From: Lepidodermella squamata
Lineage: Eukaryota; Gastrotricha
Length of the DNA: 64,000 nt
Assembly (NCBI GenBank): GCA_047495785.1
Contig: JBLDXI010000004.1
Span: 2,356,001-2,420,000, forward strand
Direction: 5' to 3'
Position numbers and translations under genes: made by a program. The notes under the pieces were generated by a model. It did no database searches. It saw only the letters and a list, made by a program, of their open reading frames with translations, and had not been told where the DNA came from. This document shows positions 22,061 to 35,355 of the stretch, piece after piece (the stretch's first letter is position 1; every line of letters begins with the position of its first letter).

Positions 22061-23520
22061 TTTACTAATAAAATCAATAAATAAAAAAAAATTAAATTAT
22101 ATTAATTGAATTAATTAAAAAATCCAGATTTACTTGAACGAAATAATTTGAAAAATTATTCTTCGAAGGTTCTTGAAATTATTTTTTCAGATTTATCAGA
22201 CGTACGACGAGAACAATTTGTTGATATAGTAAAAATAATTCCTGTTAATGAAAAGCAAATAAATAAATTTGTTTCGGAAAAAAAGTCGCTTATAATTCTT
22301 TGTTTTTCCACCATTTTTGCCACATAACAATGACCTGAACGTGTGGGCGAATTTGTTCGACTCGATCGCGTGCGGGCGCCACCAGGGCGGTGACGCGCGT
22401 CCTGTCTTCCGCGTTATAGTTTATTTTTTGTAAACACCGACAGCATATGGATGGATTTTGATTGATACATTCAGTGAATAAAAAAATCAACGTGGGAAGA
22501 TTATGGGAAATGTTGGAAATCCATTCAAAGCTTGGATCAATATGAATCTCGAAAATTTGAATTTGAGCCAAATTTTAAAGCCAAAATACAAATTTGCGAT
22601 TTTTAATTGCGAGGTATTGTTTGAAAAATTCGGCTGTAACCTTGAGTGAAAATTGAAAATAATTAATTTTACAAAATATTCATTATTTTCCAAAAACTCG
22701 AATTTGGTTCAATATTTCTAGCGGAGCCAATTTCAATTAGAAATTAATTAGCTCAAAATGTTCAGGAAATTTAATGAAATTACCAAAAATTGGACAAAAA
22801 TTGCAGCTCATAATAATTATTGAAAAATTAATTTTTCATTCAGAATGATAAAAAAATCCGCACATTTTTAATACTTCAGGTTTGGTGCCAGATTTGAAAT
22901 TTGGTTCTGTTATAAGGATCGGAACTTCGCCAAATAAAGTCCTACAATATTGCCTTTGTAGCATGTTCCAAGGTTCAGGTTCGCAGGTTGAAGCATTATC
23001 GAAAATCGACGTGAAGATTGATTGAAAAAATTCTAGATTTGACTCATGATGGCATAGAACCTTGCTCGGAAAATTCATCGACCAAAACTCGAAATTTCAA
23101 AAAAGATAATTATTTTGTATAGGGGATATTTTCCAGCTCGAAGCTTGAGACTCCATTTCGATCTCTGGATTCTCATTTCTTCATGCGATTTCACAATTTT
23201 CAGAAATTTAATAAATTATTAGTTCCGTTTATTATCATTAAATCTCGGTTATTGTCGTGAGTTTTTTGTCAGACAATATTTCAGTAAATGAAATCCGAAA
23301 TTCTTTGAAAATTAATCACCAATATTATGGAAACCGCCATTTCTCTCCCCGAAAATCCAGGTTCATTTAATTGAGAAAAATATTTACATCAACCTGAATA
23401 ATACATGGACAGGCACGCGTGACTAATAGTAATAAATCGCGTGCTTGTTATTATTTTTCAACTCGAAAACATTTTTCAAATTATCAATTTTATTTTTCAA
23501 ATTTTCAACTAACCTGAAAA
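22061..23520. other. Intergenic with one GC-rich island at about 22330-22430
   Basis: AT-rich except for roughly 100 bp (cgcgtgcgggcgcc region) whose composition matches coding exons here. Both strands can be read: plus NDLNVWANLFDSIACG, minus DRTRVTALVAPARDRV. Splice-like borders exist on the minus strand, but I cannot tie it to a gene. It may be an orphan exon or relic. Confidence 0.35.
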
Positions 23521-26369
23521 ATGGTCTCTAAGGTATTAATAATTGTCGGCATCTTCTGTTATGTCGCATCCACGCAAGGTAAGTCGAACCTTGAATTTTT
23601 TAAATTTTTCAAAGTGGATTGTTAATTTTTTAGGCCAGTTGAAAAATGGAAATGCCGCGGCGACACCAACAACAACAACGTCGAAAATTCCGACTACAAC
23701 ACCATTCAGGCAGCTTTCGACCTTTGTTGATTCATCAGAGGAAGCTGGCTCGGAACCTGAAGAAGGCTACGAAGGCGAGGACGACGGCGAAGAAGGTTCA
23801 GAAGATTCAGATGTAAGCAGCTACATGAAAAATTCAAATTTCGTGATATAAAAATTTTAATATCCAAATTTTCCAATTTTTGGCGCAAAAAAAACTTATT
23901 TCCATGTTGTAGAATTTAGTATTTTAGACCTCGGCACTCGATTTTTCGAGAACATGATTTTTGTTGTTGCAAGGTAAAATTTTAATTTCGATTTCGATTT
24001 AACGAGTGTCGATTTTACAAATCAGTCATTTTTTTCATTTATCCGCTATTTACTGGCTTGGAATCCTTTAGATCGATGATTTTCCTACATACCTTAGATC
24101 ACAATCCTATAATAAAAAATCCGAGAATCGAGGCGGTCATTATTATCGATCGTTGGGGGGAAATTTGTAATCGCGAAGATTCAGAAAAATTTGATGCCAA
24201 AGCGCTAATTTTAGTCCTGGGAACCTTTTCTTAGTGTGACGAATATTCAGAACCTTTTCTCTATAATACACAAACCTATCAATAAAGAATTTCCATATAA
24301 AGCTGAAAATTGATCTCACAAAACATGAAGCTAGAACAAGTTGAACTTCGCGTTGACGAGCCGATATCGATTTCAGCAGAAATCGATTTTAAAAATCGAG
24401 GATTTTTCATATATCAGCAATAATCGGACTTCGCCATTATTACAAAACATCGAAATCTATTATAGTAAGGATGAAGGAAAAAATTTGCTAACATTTTAAA
24501 ACTTTTTAATTGGAATCCCAAATTTAGTGCCAATTGGCGTGTCAATATTACTGTACATTTTGTTCATTCTCAAAAATACCTCATAAAATTAAGAGCTTAT
24601 TTTAATGATTTTGCCTCATTAAATTGTTATTTTTATTAATTTTTACAAATTTTGAATTTTTTTTAATTTAAATTTTTTTCGAAATTTAAAATTGAGATAC
24701 TGAATCTTGAATTTTTATATATTTATTTTGTATTCAAAGGGAGAATGGCCGCCTGTCACTGAAAAAGTGTTCATGGACATTGCAATTGGCAAGCAACCAG
24801 CCGGTCGGTTGATGATCGGCCTGTTCGGCGACGTGACCCCGCGAACCGTGCGCAATTTCGTCAACCTGTGCGAGGACTACGCCGAGTGGGAAACAACGAA
24901 TACGTACTCGTACCGCGACACGCCCTTCCACCGCATTATCAAAGGCCAAGCGATTTACGGCGGTGATGTTGTCTCGCAGAATGGCAGGGGCGGCCATTCG
25001 ATTTATGGGGCGAAATTTGCGGATGAGAATTTCTTCGTCAAGTTCAAACAGCCGTACATGCTGGCGATGGCGAGCAATGGCGTTGATTCGAATGATTCCA
25101 AGTTTTTAATCACCCTGGCACCGGCGCCTCATCTCAACCATAAAAACGTTGCTTTTGGCAAGGTAAGAATCGCTATTATAGGAACAAATAAATGACCAAA
25201 AAACACAAAATCATGATAAGAAAAATCGAAATTGTTCATTTTATTTGTGACCCAGATTTCTATTCTCGGAGGATAAAACAAATGAAATTTTTGAAAATTG
25301 TAGAAATTTAAATAAAATGTGTTTTCAAATTCTTGAAAATTTAATTTAATTTATTTTAAAAAATTCGAAGAGGAATGCAATTGTAAAATTCAACTTCGAA
25401 TAAATTGGGACTAATTCAGGAAGGGGAGCCAACAAAAGAAGGTATTCCAGGTATTCTTTGAAATTTTCGTAGAAATCAAAGAAATTAACTTTGAAATTCG
25501 ATTAAATTTTCTCAAATTTAAACTGTCTCCGCTTTCCAATAACTTAAGTAAATTATTGCATAATTTAGCTCCTCGAGTTCTAGATTCCTCGAATAAAAAA
25601 TCTTTTTGAGGATTTTTTAGAATTTGGAATTTATTTCTGGTCATTTGGGTAAAGGTAATTTCTGGCGTTCCTCTTATTCCCAATTCCGTTCAAAATGAGC
25701 CATGATTTTAAGCTGGGCTCCAATATTCGAAATCGGTCAAAGCTAAAAGGTATTCTGGTTTCTGGTTTATTACAATTCAAGCTTCGGGACTTGGAAAATT
25801 AAAAAAAAAATAGGAAATCATACAAAAATTTAAAATTCCACAAGCGGCGGAAATTCGGAATCTCGCAACTTCCAAAAGGATTCAAATTCAATTTCGTATT
25901 ATTAAATTTTTAATGAAGAAATTTATGGAATTTTTGCTTAAAAATCACCCCTGAAGATCTCTTATCTTTGATGAATAAAGCCTTATTCTTTTTTGATTTA
26001 ATGTCGAATTTCAGCCAGCTTAATGACCTCATTTTCATGACCTCTCTCTCTCTCTCTCTCCCAAACTCAAACTTTAATTTGAGCAGCTTGCTAGGTCATG
26101 ACCTCATTTCTAATTACGATGAGCACTATAATATGCGTTTCTGTTCTATACTGGGTCAGGTCATCAATGGCCGGTCGCTGCTGCGACGCATCGAAGAGCT
26201 GCCTGTTGACAAGCGATATCGCCCCATGCTGCCTGTCGTCATCACAGCTTGCGGCTCGCTGCGCCTCAACGAGACCGAGCCGACTACAACGGTGCCGACC
26301 AGAGAAACAACCGTCGACTTGAGCCGGCTGCGCCACAACTTCAAACGCAGGCCGTTTTTCAGGGTGTAA
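23521..26369 (+). CDS. Secreted cyclophilin-like protein with altered PPIase pocket
   Basis: Four exons: 23521-23578, 23634-23812, 24740-25162, 26160-26369; all GT-AG; 289 residues. Signal peptide MVSKVLIIVGIFCYVAST, then a Thr-rich and acidic linker (residues about 25-78, EEGYEGEDDGEEGSEDSD), then a cyclophilin fold: VFMDIAIGKQPAGRLMIGLF, FHRIIKG, GGHSIYGAKFADENF, LAMASNG, NVAFGKVINGRSLL, and terminal VVITACGSL, followed by a basic tail. Cyclophilins catalyse proline cis-trans isomerisation. Counting against human CypA by memory, the catalytic Arg55 (FHR) is kept, but Phe60, Met61, Gln63, Gln111, Phe113 and Trp121 are replaced (by Q, A, Y, K, L and H). It may bind without efficient catalysis. 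Introns 2 and 3 are about 0.93 and 1.0 kb. Confidence 0.87.
26041..26062 (+). repeat. (CT)n microsatellite
   Basis: About ten CT units in intron 3 of the cyclophilin-like gene, roughly 100 bp before the acceptor. Confidence 0.8.
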
Positions 26370-26471
26370 TTAACAGAATTTACTTTCGTTTTCCAACCTA
26401 TGTTGATAAGAAACTTTGAATCCTTGAAATGATGCTTTTTCCCTTTATTTATTTCTCGAAATCAGAATTAA

Positions 26472-26477
26472 AATAAA
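26472..26477 (+). terminator. Poly(A) signal AATAAA of the cyclophilin-like gene
   Basis: AATAAA about 105 bp after the stop at 26367-26369. Confidence 0.5.
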
Positions 26478-27339
26478 ATTTAACGCAATACGCAATGTTA
26501 AACAAAATAAATAATTCATCAGTTTTCGATTCACGGAAAGAACGACGAATTTACAGGAATTCCAAAAAAAGATGGAGCAACAAAACGGTACAAACTAACA
26601 ACACTAGCTTTGAAGTTGCGGAATAACCGGAACTCTACAATTTCGGGGGCCGCGTGGTTTCGGCGACTCAGAACGACTTTTGCTTCAAACTGATCGAAAA
26701 TAGATTGATTGGGTGAAGAATGATGCCGAAATTTCCGAGCCATGACTTGAGTTTGAATCAGCCCGGATACCGTGATATTGCGGCTAAAATTGCTCGGGAT
26801 AGCAGAAAATATTTCGGGCTGTTCACGCCATTTTTTCTCTATGCTCCGGGTAACGCTTATTTGGGTGTGACAAATGTCTTTTTTTATCCGACAACCAAAA
26901 ATGTGAATAAAATCATCTGACATGAAAATATAGATTTTCTCGATTTTCCCGAGTTTGATTTTTCCGTAGGGGCTTTTATGCAACCTACTTTGACCCTTGA
27001 ATCGGCAGAATTTTATGGTGAAAGATTTATGGCGATCCGAGTTGTAAACTTTTTACTGTAATTTTTTGAAAATAATATGAAAGAGCAAGTCGGATGATTT
27101 TAGTCACATTTTTTGTTGTCGGATGAAATAAGACATTGGTCGGATGAAAACAGCTTATTTTCCCCGCCTATTTTTGCATCTAATAGGCCGACGGTGATTC
27201 TATTGGAATCCTTATCCTCCCTGCGGTCGGAGAAGGAGCGCCGGGTGAAACCCAGAATTTCAAACTTAGATATTACCTACATACAAGAGTATTCTTTTAT
27301 CTAGCTATGTAGTAGTTGAAAATGACCGCATGTGCTCTA
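26478..27339. other. Intergenic, nothing recognised
   Basis: Two open frames (minus 26531-26983, plus 26720-26920) overlap on opposite strands and carry no motif I know. No repeat structure was noticed. Confidence 0.3.
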
Positions 27340-27560
27340 AGGATTCATAGTAATTTCGTAACTGGCTTTTCGTACGGTGATCATTTCATAACATACGGTT
27401 TTCATATGGAGTAAATTCATACACATACAGTTTCATATCAAAAGTGGTGATCTTTTTGTGACAAAAATTCAACTTGAATTGTAGTTCGCAAAAGGTGGTC
27501 TTTTCATAACAAGGTGTGTTAGGAATTCGAAAGTGGTGATCTTTTCGATATGTTAATTTA
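27340..27560. repeat. Sub-terminal repeats of a DNA element
   Basis: Diverged copies of aaagtggtgatctttt followed by a (c/g)-rich ...taaca or ...tgaca end occur at about 27376, 27443, 27493 and 27531. Similar text (aaagtagtgatttttcataac) occurs at 46722 and 54130, inside inverted arms that flank the third foldback element. This suggests one family of transposon termini. Confidence 0.4.
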
Positions 27561-27724
27561 ATGGCTCGTGTCTAGATTGCGCGAGATCTCTCGCGTTCGT
27601 CATTCGTAGTAGTAGGTGGTAGTAGTAGTGGGTTTCATCCATTAGTAGCAGTAGTGATTTATCATAAGTAGTAAAGAATGAAAGTTTCTACTATATGCAA
27701 TAAATCGTACAAAATGACCGAGGC

Positions 27725-28335
27725 TTGAATATTCACACGAGCAAGACTCATTCTGCTAAGAATGCAGCGCCAGTTGCCGTTGATCTTTCTAATTCAGCGT
27801 CAACTTCAATGTCTAGTGTTACCTTCGCGAATACGACCATCGGTGGATTAGGTCCCCGTGAAACTTCGACGCCTAGGTCTACTACGCCTCAGTTACTTGG
27901 TAATGCTACCGCTGATCGACCTGTGCTTCCTACAGCCACTCCATTACCCATTGCTAATGAAGCGCAGTTTTACAATTGGCAGCAGTGGCAACACAGCAGC
28001 AACAACAACAGCAGTGGTATCAATGGCAGCAGTTTCGACAGCAATTCTACCAGAATCATCCAGGGTTGCAGCGAACAGTTCCACCTTTTGTCGCCCCATT
28101 TGTTGCGCCGAATAATTTATTTCAACCTATTATGGCAATGCCTGAGCCCCGCCATCTCGGCCAGCTGCCGCGGCCGGAAATGCCGAATGTTCTTTTGATT
28201 CCTAACCGGTTTTATACTACGACCAGGAACAACAAACCTCTGTCTTCTAAGGGTTTCGCCTACTATTGGGTGGAAAATAGGAAGCATTATCGGTGCAAAG
28301 ATTGTTTCATCACGCCAGTTCGAATAAGAAGCTGA
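27725..28335 (+). pseudogene. Gln-rich ORF with a frameshift, probable transposon relic
   Basis: A Ser/Thr/Pro-rich frame from 27725 reaches QFYNWQQWQ near 27990, then the same Gln/Trp-rich theme continues in another frame (QQQQQQWYQWQQF onward) and ends at 28333-28335 after GFAYYWVENRKHYRCKDC. The switch lies in a CAG/CAA run, a likely slippage site. The C-terminal piece vaguely recalls a FLYWCH-type zinc finger, common beside Mutator-like transposases, but the full metal-binding pattern is missing. A retroelement fragment follows. Function unassigned. Confidence 0.35.
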
Positions 28336-28743
28336 ACCTCGAGCCACTCTTGATCAGATTGCTGCCATAAAAGAATAGAGATATAGGCTCCAGACATAGG
28401 CTCTGAATTATATTCAACTTGAAGAGTAGATGACGCTGACTTGGATTCAATTTACAGCAGCTATTAGACCAAATAACAAACAAATCGATTAGGCAAAGCT
28501 CTACTCAGAAAATATGTTATATTTGTCGAAAATTGATGTCATCGCATTACCTTTAATAGCTCATAGACTGCCAGTCAGATCTTTGAAAAGATATGTGTAG
28601 ATGATCTTCAACAGACCCTCTACATCTGTAAAAGCTTTCAGCCAGTTATGTCACAGAATGAGGCCACGGCAAGCCAGTATTTACAGGTAAGTTTAGGCGG
28701 GTATAAAGTATAAACGACCCATATGAAATGAATATATAAAGTA

Positions 28744-29529
28744 AATAAAGTTGCTGTTAGAGTCGATTCTGAGCTCTCAGATTTCTTCTATGTTACCAGG
28801 GGACTAAGACAGGGTTGCCCGTTGTCTCCTTTGCTATTCATAGCGACCTTCAACAAAATTTGCGAAAAAATATCTGCTGAAAAATTAGGCTTTCCTATTA
28901 GCGAGACCGCAAACAGCGAGACCGCTATGAGCGAGACTGATTTCCTAAATTTACTAGCGTTTGCGGACGACGGAACACTTTTAGGCATGAACCACGACGA
29001 AATTTCACGACTACTTCACATTTTCGATTTGGCTTGCACCGAATTGGGTCTGAAAATTAACGCGGCAAAAACTCAATATATGATTATTTCTAGAGACGAG
29101 TCAGCTACTCAAAATTACGAATTGGAATTGAACGGGAAAAAACTTGAAAAAGTGACCAAATTTAAATATTTAGGGAGTATTATTACTAGTGACGGCAAAA
29201 TCGATGAGGAACTAAACTACAGAATTTCTAAGGCAGGCAGTGTTTTCGGCGCCATGAACAAATTCATGTGCAACAAAAGTCAGGTTTCCATAGCCACAAA
29301 ACTTAAAGTACTGACATGTGTTATAATACCTACCATCATTTACGCCTGCGAATCGTGGAACATATCGATAGCCCAAGAAAATAGACTAAACACTATAGAA
29401 TATCGATGGCTTCGATCTATAGTAGGTGTCCACCTAATGGACTATATTCCAAATATAGACATTCGACTTGCGTTATGCGGAGGTCTCATTGAAGTGAGCC
29501 GCATTGTTGAAAAACAAAGGCTAAGATAT
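28744..29529 (+). mobile_element. Non-LTR retrotransposon (RTE-like) reverse-transcriptase fragment
   Basis: One frame carries FFYVTRGLRQGCPLSPLLF, LLAFADDGTLLG (active-site FADD), GLKINAAKTQYMIIS, FKYLGSIITSDGKIDEELN, and CVIIPTIIYACESW, in the order of non-LTR reverse transcriptases; the LRQGC...FADD...KYLG wording is typical of RTE-clade elements. The fingers/5' part and endonuclease are missing. The frame reaches EKQRLRY and is then cut exactly where the foldback element's left end begins. A fitting 3' part of such an element lies at 45007-45423. Confidence 0.8.
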
Positions 29530-32500
29530 CCAGTAAAAAACCATGCTAGGACATTAATTTGTTTCATTTTGGCAGCTTTGCGCTGAGCAAAAAGGTTTAA
29601 TACGGTTCAAATCACTACCCCTTGAAATTCCCCTCCTAGCCATCTTGGAGGGGAACGTTTTTCGCCCCTCCCCAATCTTCAATGATTGCGCGGACCCAAG
29701 GGTCCAGTTGTTGACAAACTTTTCACTTTTATTTCGATGGCTTAGCCAATACGCGCTGACATTTAAATTATTTCAACGCTTAGAGCATGGTCAGCTGGTC
29801 ATTTTGAGACCAGCCTCGCCGTTGTAGCCCCCGTATTTATGGCGCTAATTATCGCTAATTAGTGCGCAGCGGCGTTCACACACTCACTGAATGTCGGGTT
29901 TTGTCAAATTTTGGACACATGCAGCAGTTCTGTGCGCATATCAAAATAACACTGGTCGACGTAGAATTTCAAGACGAATCGAACAAGCTTAAGATCATCG
30001 TCGTAGCCCTCATAGTTTTGAGCCTATAGGAGGCGCGGTCCATCCACCTTAAAATTTCGAAATTTCGTTGTTTTTCGGAATATTTTCGCGACAGTTTGAA
30101 AGAGACCCTGTGTAACATAACAACCATTTCTAGTACAACATTTGACGGGCTTTCGATCGGTGAAAACCGCATGTCGATGCCTCTCACAGTTTTTTGCCAA
30201 TAAGCCGGGCGGTAAAATGTGAGATAAAAAACACACTTGGTAAATCTCGAAATTTCGCTTCTACAATTCCGGCTCGTGTATACCTGCAGCTTCAATGACG
30301 AATTTTCATGTGATATAGTAGGTAACTTGAGACGCCCTATTAAATGGTAGACACCCTATGTTCACAGGGCACACCCATTTGACGACCCGCCCTTGACAAA
30401 GTAAAAATTTTTCCAATTGTAACTTTACACTCTCATTTCAATTATATAGCCGGTTCGCGCTGATACTTTTAAGATGCCAACACTTGGAGTATAGTCCGCT
30501 GGCCATTTTGAGACCAGGCTGGTCGTTTTAGCCCTCGTATTCATGATGCTATAATACGCGCGGTAAAACTTGGTATGGGCATATTTTGTGTGTGTGCGCA
30601 TGCAGTTAGGCTTTCTCACTTGCATTTTTGACTTTTACGCAATATTTGCGCGCAAGATTAATGGCAGCCGACCTCTTCAGTAAAATGCGACAAATCGAAC
30701 GAGACTAAGCTTGTCTTGCCAGCTATCAGGACTGTTGAGCAAATTTTGTCGTGGTACGGCCTCAAAAATCATCCGAAAATCCAAATTAATATTGTGATTT
30801 TTCGAATTATGCCTATTTTGCACATTCACCTGAAAGATAACTGGCAATATCGTTTGACCTTTTCTAGTGCAGGATTTCACGTTATTTCTTCGCAAGAAAC
30901 CACGCGGTGAATTTATTTTTATATTCAAAGTATTATATGTGCTCTAAATGCTTTAGCATCAAAAACCTGGCGAATTTCACGACAATTGTTTTCAGAATAT
31001 CAAAAAATCTGCGTTTTCCATAAACTTCGCACTGTAGCAGCGGTGGTTACGAGAAAATTACGAGAATATTGTTCTCGCTGCTTACGATATGCAAAATCAT
31101 GTCCTTGAAACCTTTAAAAATTAACAAAGAATCAGCCACTCGTTATATATACGTAATCTGTACACCATTTGATGAAGAACTTTCAGTTCTGTTTTGGAGT
31201 CCCTCCCCTGTTTGAGAAAAATTTGAAACGAAAATCATCATTGCTGAGGATTTTATTATAGGGTAATGAGGGGCCAATTGAAGTGAGGGTTTTATTGAGG
31301 GTAATTAAGGTGCGCGCGCGCCGTCGCCGTTAACCGTGTCATGACCCAGATAATTAGGAGATATATAAAATGATCACGACCTTGCCTACAGTCAAAACTT
31401 GGGATGGGCATTTTTTAAAGGTGCGTACTCTCACTATTAGATAAGTAAAATTATTAGATTAGAAGTATTAGATTGTAAAATTCGCCACTGAACTCGCATT
31501 TGAATATGACCAGCAGAACTGTAGAAGCGATATTTCGAAATTTATTGGGTTTGTTTTTTATCTCAAATTTTACCGGGAGGCATACGGGCAAAAAACGGCA
31601 GCTGATATCGGCTTGCGGTTTTCGCCCATGGATAGCCCGTGAAATGTTATATTAGAAATGGCTAATAAATTAAGCCCGGTCGCTTCCGTATCGTCGCGAA
31701 AACATTCACGAAAACATAAAAATCTCGAAATTTCAAGTTTTAAGGTGGATCAAAACTAGTTCTACCGCGCCTCTTATAGGCAAAAAACTATGAGGGCTAC
31801 GACGATAGGCATATTCTCGTTCGGTTCGTCTTGAAATTCCACCTCGGCCTGTGTAATGTGTATGTGCGCACAAAACTGCTGGTTATCAGAGTCATGACCC
31901 GGTTAACGGCGGCGGCGCACACCGTGATTACCCTCAATATAATTATATTCTGCATAATTAACGACTTGCATTTTATTACCTGGAATTAAGCTAGAACCAG
32001 GGGAATGGACTTGGGCTTATGAGTTTATTTGAACCGTGATCGAAAAATATAAAAATTGTTTTCCAATTTCAAATTTCCAGCAAAATTCTACGTCGTCACA
32101 TGAAAAGTCATTTTCAAGTCAAAAATCATTTTTTTCAATTTTTTTGTCAAAATTTGACCACTTCCAAGGTGTAGAGAGAAAGTATTTCAAGCTATCGAAT
32201 GATATACGATACATACCTATGTGAAACTTGTTTGCATGTAGAGGCGCGGCTCCGATCAAATTTTGACCTTGGCAAAGGGTGTGCTGCCCACAGGGTGCGG
32301 CCTATGAACATGAGGCGTAAACCATTCGATAGGCCGCTTCGAGTTACCTATTGGTTAACAAAATTCGTCAATACAATCCCAGACCCGGAATTGGTAAAGC
32401 AAAATTTCAAATTTTACTTGGTCTGTTTTTATCTCAAAATATACCGCGTGCCTTATTGGCAAAAAACCATGAGGGGTATTGACAAGCGGTTTTCACCATA

Positions 32501-35355
32501 AAATAGCCCGCAAAATGTTGTAGTAGACATGGCTATTATATAACGCCGAGAAGCTTCTACACCGTCGCGAAAAAATTCACAAAAACATTGAAATTTCGAA
32601 ATTCTCAAGTTTTAAGGTGGGTCGAAACAAATTCTACCGCGCCTCATGGGCAGAATACTATGAGGGCTACGACGATGGGCCTAGTGTCGTTCGATTCCTC
32701 GCATTTTTCCGCACATGATGGTTGCAACTAACTTTGCGCACAAATATTACATACAGGTCAAAAATGCAAGTGAGAAAGCCTAACTGCGTGAGTGCGCACA
32801 CTAAAAATACCAAGTATTACCGCGCAGCGAAAAACACCATAACTACGGCGGCCACAACGACCAGCTTGGTCTCAAAATTCTTAGCTGAATAAGCTCTACG
32901 CGTTAAAATTATTAATATATCAGCACAAATTCGCTGAATAAAAAAATGCGAATGCAAAGTTGATCAACAAAATTATGAAAATTTGTCTTGACAAAGGGTG
33001 TGGCGTCAAATGGGTGCGCCCTGTGAATGTGGGGCTTGGACCAGTTGAAGGGGCGCCTTGAGTTACCCATTTCTCATGAATATTTGTAATTGAAGTCGCA
33101 GTTAAAATACACCTAGAATAAAAGAATCGATATTTGAAAATTTACTCAGTTTGTTATTTATCTCATATTAGACCGCGTGGCCTATTGGCAAAAATCTGTG
33201 ATAGGTGTTGGCATGCGGATTTCACCTCTCGAAAGCCCGTCATATTCTGTAATTGACATGGTTATTTTACTAAACCGGGACTATTCCTAATTGTCGTGAA
33301 ATGATTCTCAAAAACGTCGAAATTTCGAAATTTTAAGGTGGATCGGCCGCGCCTCCTATAGACAAAAAACTATGAGGGCTACGACGATGGGCCTAGTGTC
33401 GTTCGATTCGTCTTGAAATTCTACGTCGGCCTACATAATGTCTATGTGCGCACAAAACTGCTACGCGTGTCGGAAATATGACAGAAAACGGCTCTGAGTG
33501 AGTGTGTTAGCGCCGCCGCGCACTAGAAATGAGTTGAAAAACGCGATTCTCCGGGCTTCTATTGCTCGACAACCATGAGCGCTACGATTATGCGGTTGGG
33601 CTCTAAAAATTCAGCGGAAAATTTGCTGCATTTTACGTACATTCAAATACAAGCGCTACCAGAATGAGGTGTCAAAAAAAATTAACAATAGTCGGAAAAA
33701 TTGAAAATTTTACTGCGCAATCAATAGCGCCATAAATAAAAGGGCTACAACGACCAGCCCGGACTCAAATTGGCCAGCCTGCTATGCTCTAAGCGTTAGA
33801 ATCATTAATATAACAGCGCAAATGAAGATAATGATGAACATGTGAGTGCAAAGTTGATAAATGTTAAACAAAATTTACTTTGGCTTGGGCGTGGCATCAA
33901 ATGGGTGCGTCTTGTGAGTGTGAGGCATCAACCATCAAGTAGGGCGCCTCGAATAACCTATGTCTCATGAAAATTCGTCACTGATGTCGCAGTAAAATAT
34001 GACCCGTAAATATAAAAGCGAAATTTCGAATTTTTTTGCGTTGATTTTTATCTCACATTTCACCGCGAGGCTTATATGCAAACAACCGTGATAGGTGTTG
34101 GCATGCGGTGTTCACCGTTCGAAAGCCCGTCAAACTTTGTACGGGAAATAGTTGCTTTATTACACAGGGACTCTTCCAAACTTTCGTGAAAAAAATCACA
34201 AAAACATCGAAATTGTGAAATTTTAAGGTGGATGGACCGCGCCTTCTATAGGCAAATAACTGTGAGTGCTACGGCGATGGGCGTAGTCTCGTTCGATTCG
34301 TCTTGAAATTTTACGTTGGACTGAATGATTTGTATGTGCGCACAAGACTGCTGCATGTGCTTAAAATTTGACAGAAATCAACTCACTGTGAGTGTGCGAG
34401 CGCCGCGGCACGCTAAAAATAGGTTGAAAAATGCGATTTACCGCGCCTCTTGCTGTTCAACAACCATGAGGGCTGTTTTAACGCGGCTGGTCTCTAAAAA
34501 TTCAGCGCAAAATTTGCTACATTCTACGTGCATTCAAATATGAGCGCTACCAGGTTGAGCTGCCAAACAAATTGACAAAAGTCGAAAAAATTGAAATTTT
34601 AATTTTCACTAAAAATCAATCGCGCGCTAAACGCTCTAGTCAGGGGAAATCTGGCGAATCTCGCGGCGGTTTTGGTACCAAAAAATCGGCCATCCTTTCT
34701 AGTATCTAAAAATTTGACTTTGTCACGACAAATTCCGCACCTATCTGGGTGTCATACGCGCCTTGAAAGTTTCACACACAGTTAGTGAGGGCCACTTTTT
34801 CAAGTGCGCACAACTTGTAAATTCAATACAAAATCAATCGTTGATCGTATGAAAATAAAATTTAGACTGTTCGATGCAGAATTTTTCGTAGAAAGTCACT
34901 GATGCAGCCCTCCCCCCAGGGAGGGCCGCCAAACTGGCTTTATATTGACATTTCGAAGAGGCGCATCGCAACGACCAGGCTCTCGCGTGTGATGTAATTA
35001 ACCTCGGTCATGAGGGTGCCGGTAACCGTGACCCAGACGGCGGCGTAAGCAGCTCATGAATATTAATTAGCAGTTGGGTAGTTTTTTATGAATAAAAATT
35101 CGCCACAAATTAACCGCCCGATGAAAACAGCTGGAAAGTTTTTATACAGAGGTTTAAAAAAAGATCTATCTACGACTTATTTTTCCATATTTTTATCGTG
35201 AAAATTCGTTCCCCTAGCTTCGTTTTTCGTCCAGCGCAAAACGCCTCTACCATTGTCGCCTCGACCGGCGAAGTTGAGAGAGAGGCGCTGGACCTCCGGT
35301 TCAGGCTGCGGCTCCGCCGCTAGGGGAACCCTATCGGGTTGGTTCGCGCAATCAT
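29530..35355. mobile_element. Foldback-type element alpha1, satellite-filled
   Basis: It starts with a 152-bp block (ccagtaaaaaaccatgctag...) shared with 40555 and 46896, then atgattgcgcggacccaagg at 29682. Satellite monomers run on the minus strand in the left part (about 29.7-30.7 kb) and on the plus strand from about 31.6 kb, ending in ...ggttggttcgcgcaatcat at 35355. The monomers share the box accgcgcctcctatagg...ctatgagggctacgacgatg. No transposase or intact ORF. A 0.44-kb piece at 30960-31400 recurs inverted at 36200-36640. Confidence 0.6.

Noticed and set aside
23706-23888. Minus-strand Leu/Arg-rich frame
   Set aside because: It is the antisense shadow of the acidic linker of the cyclophilin-like gene.
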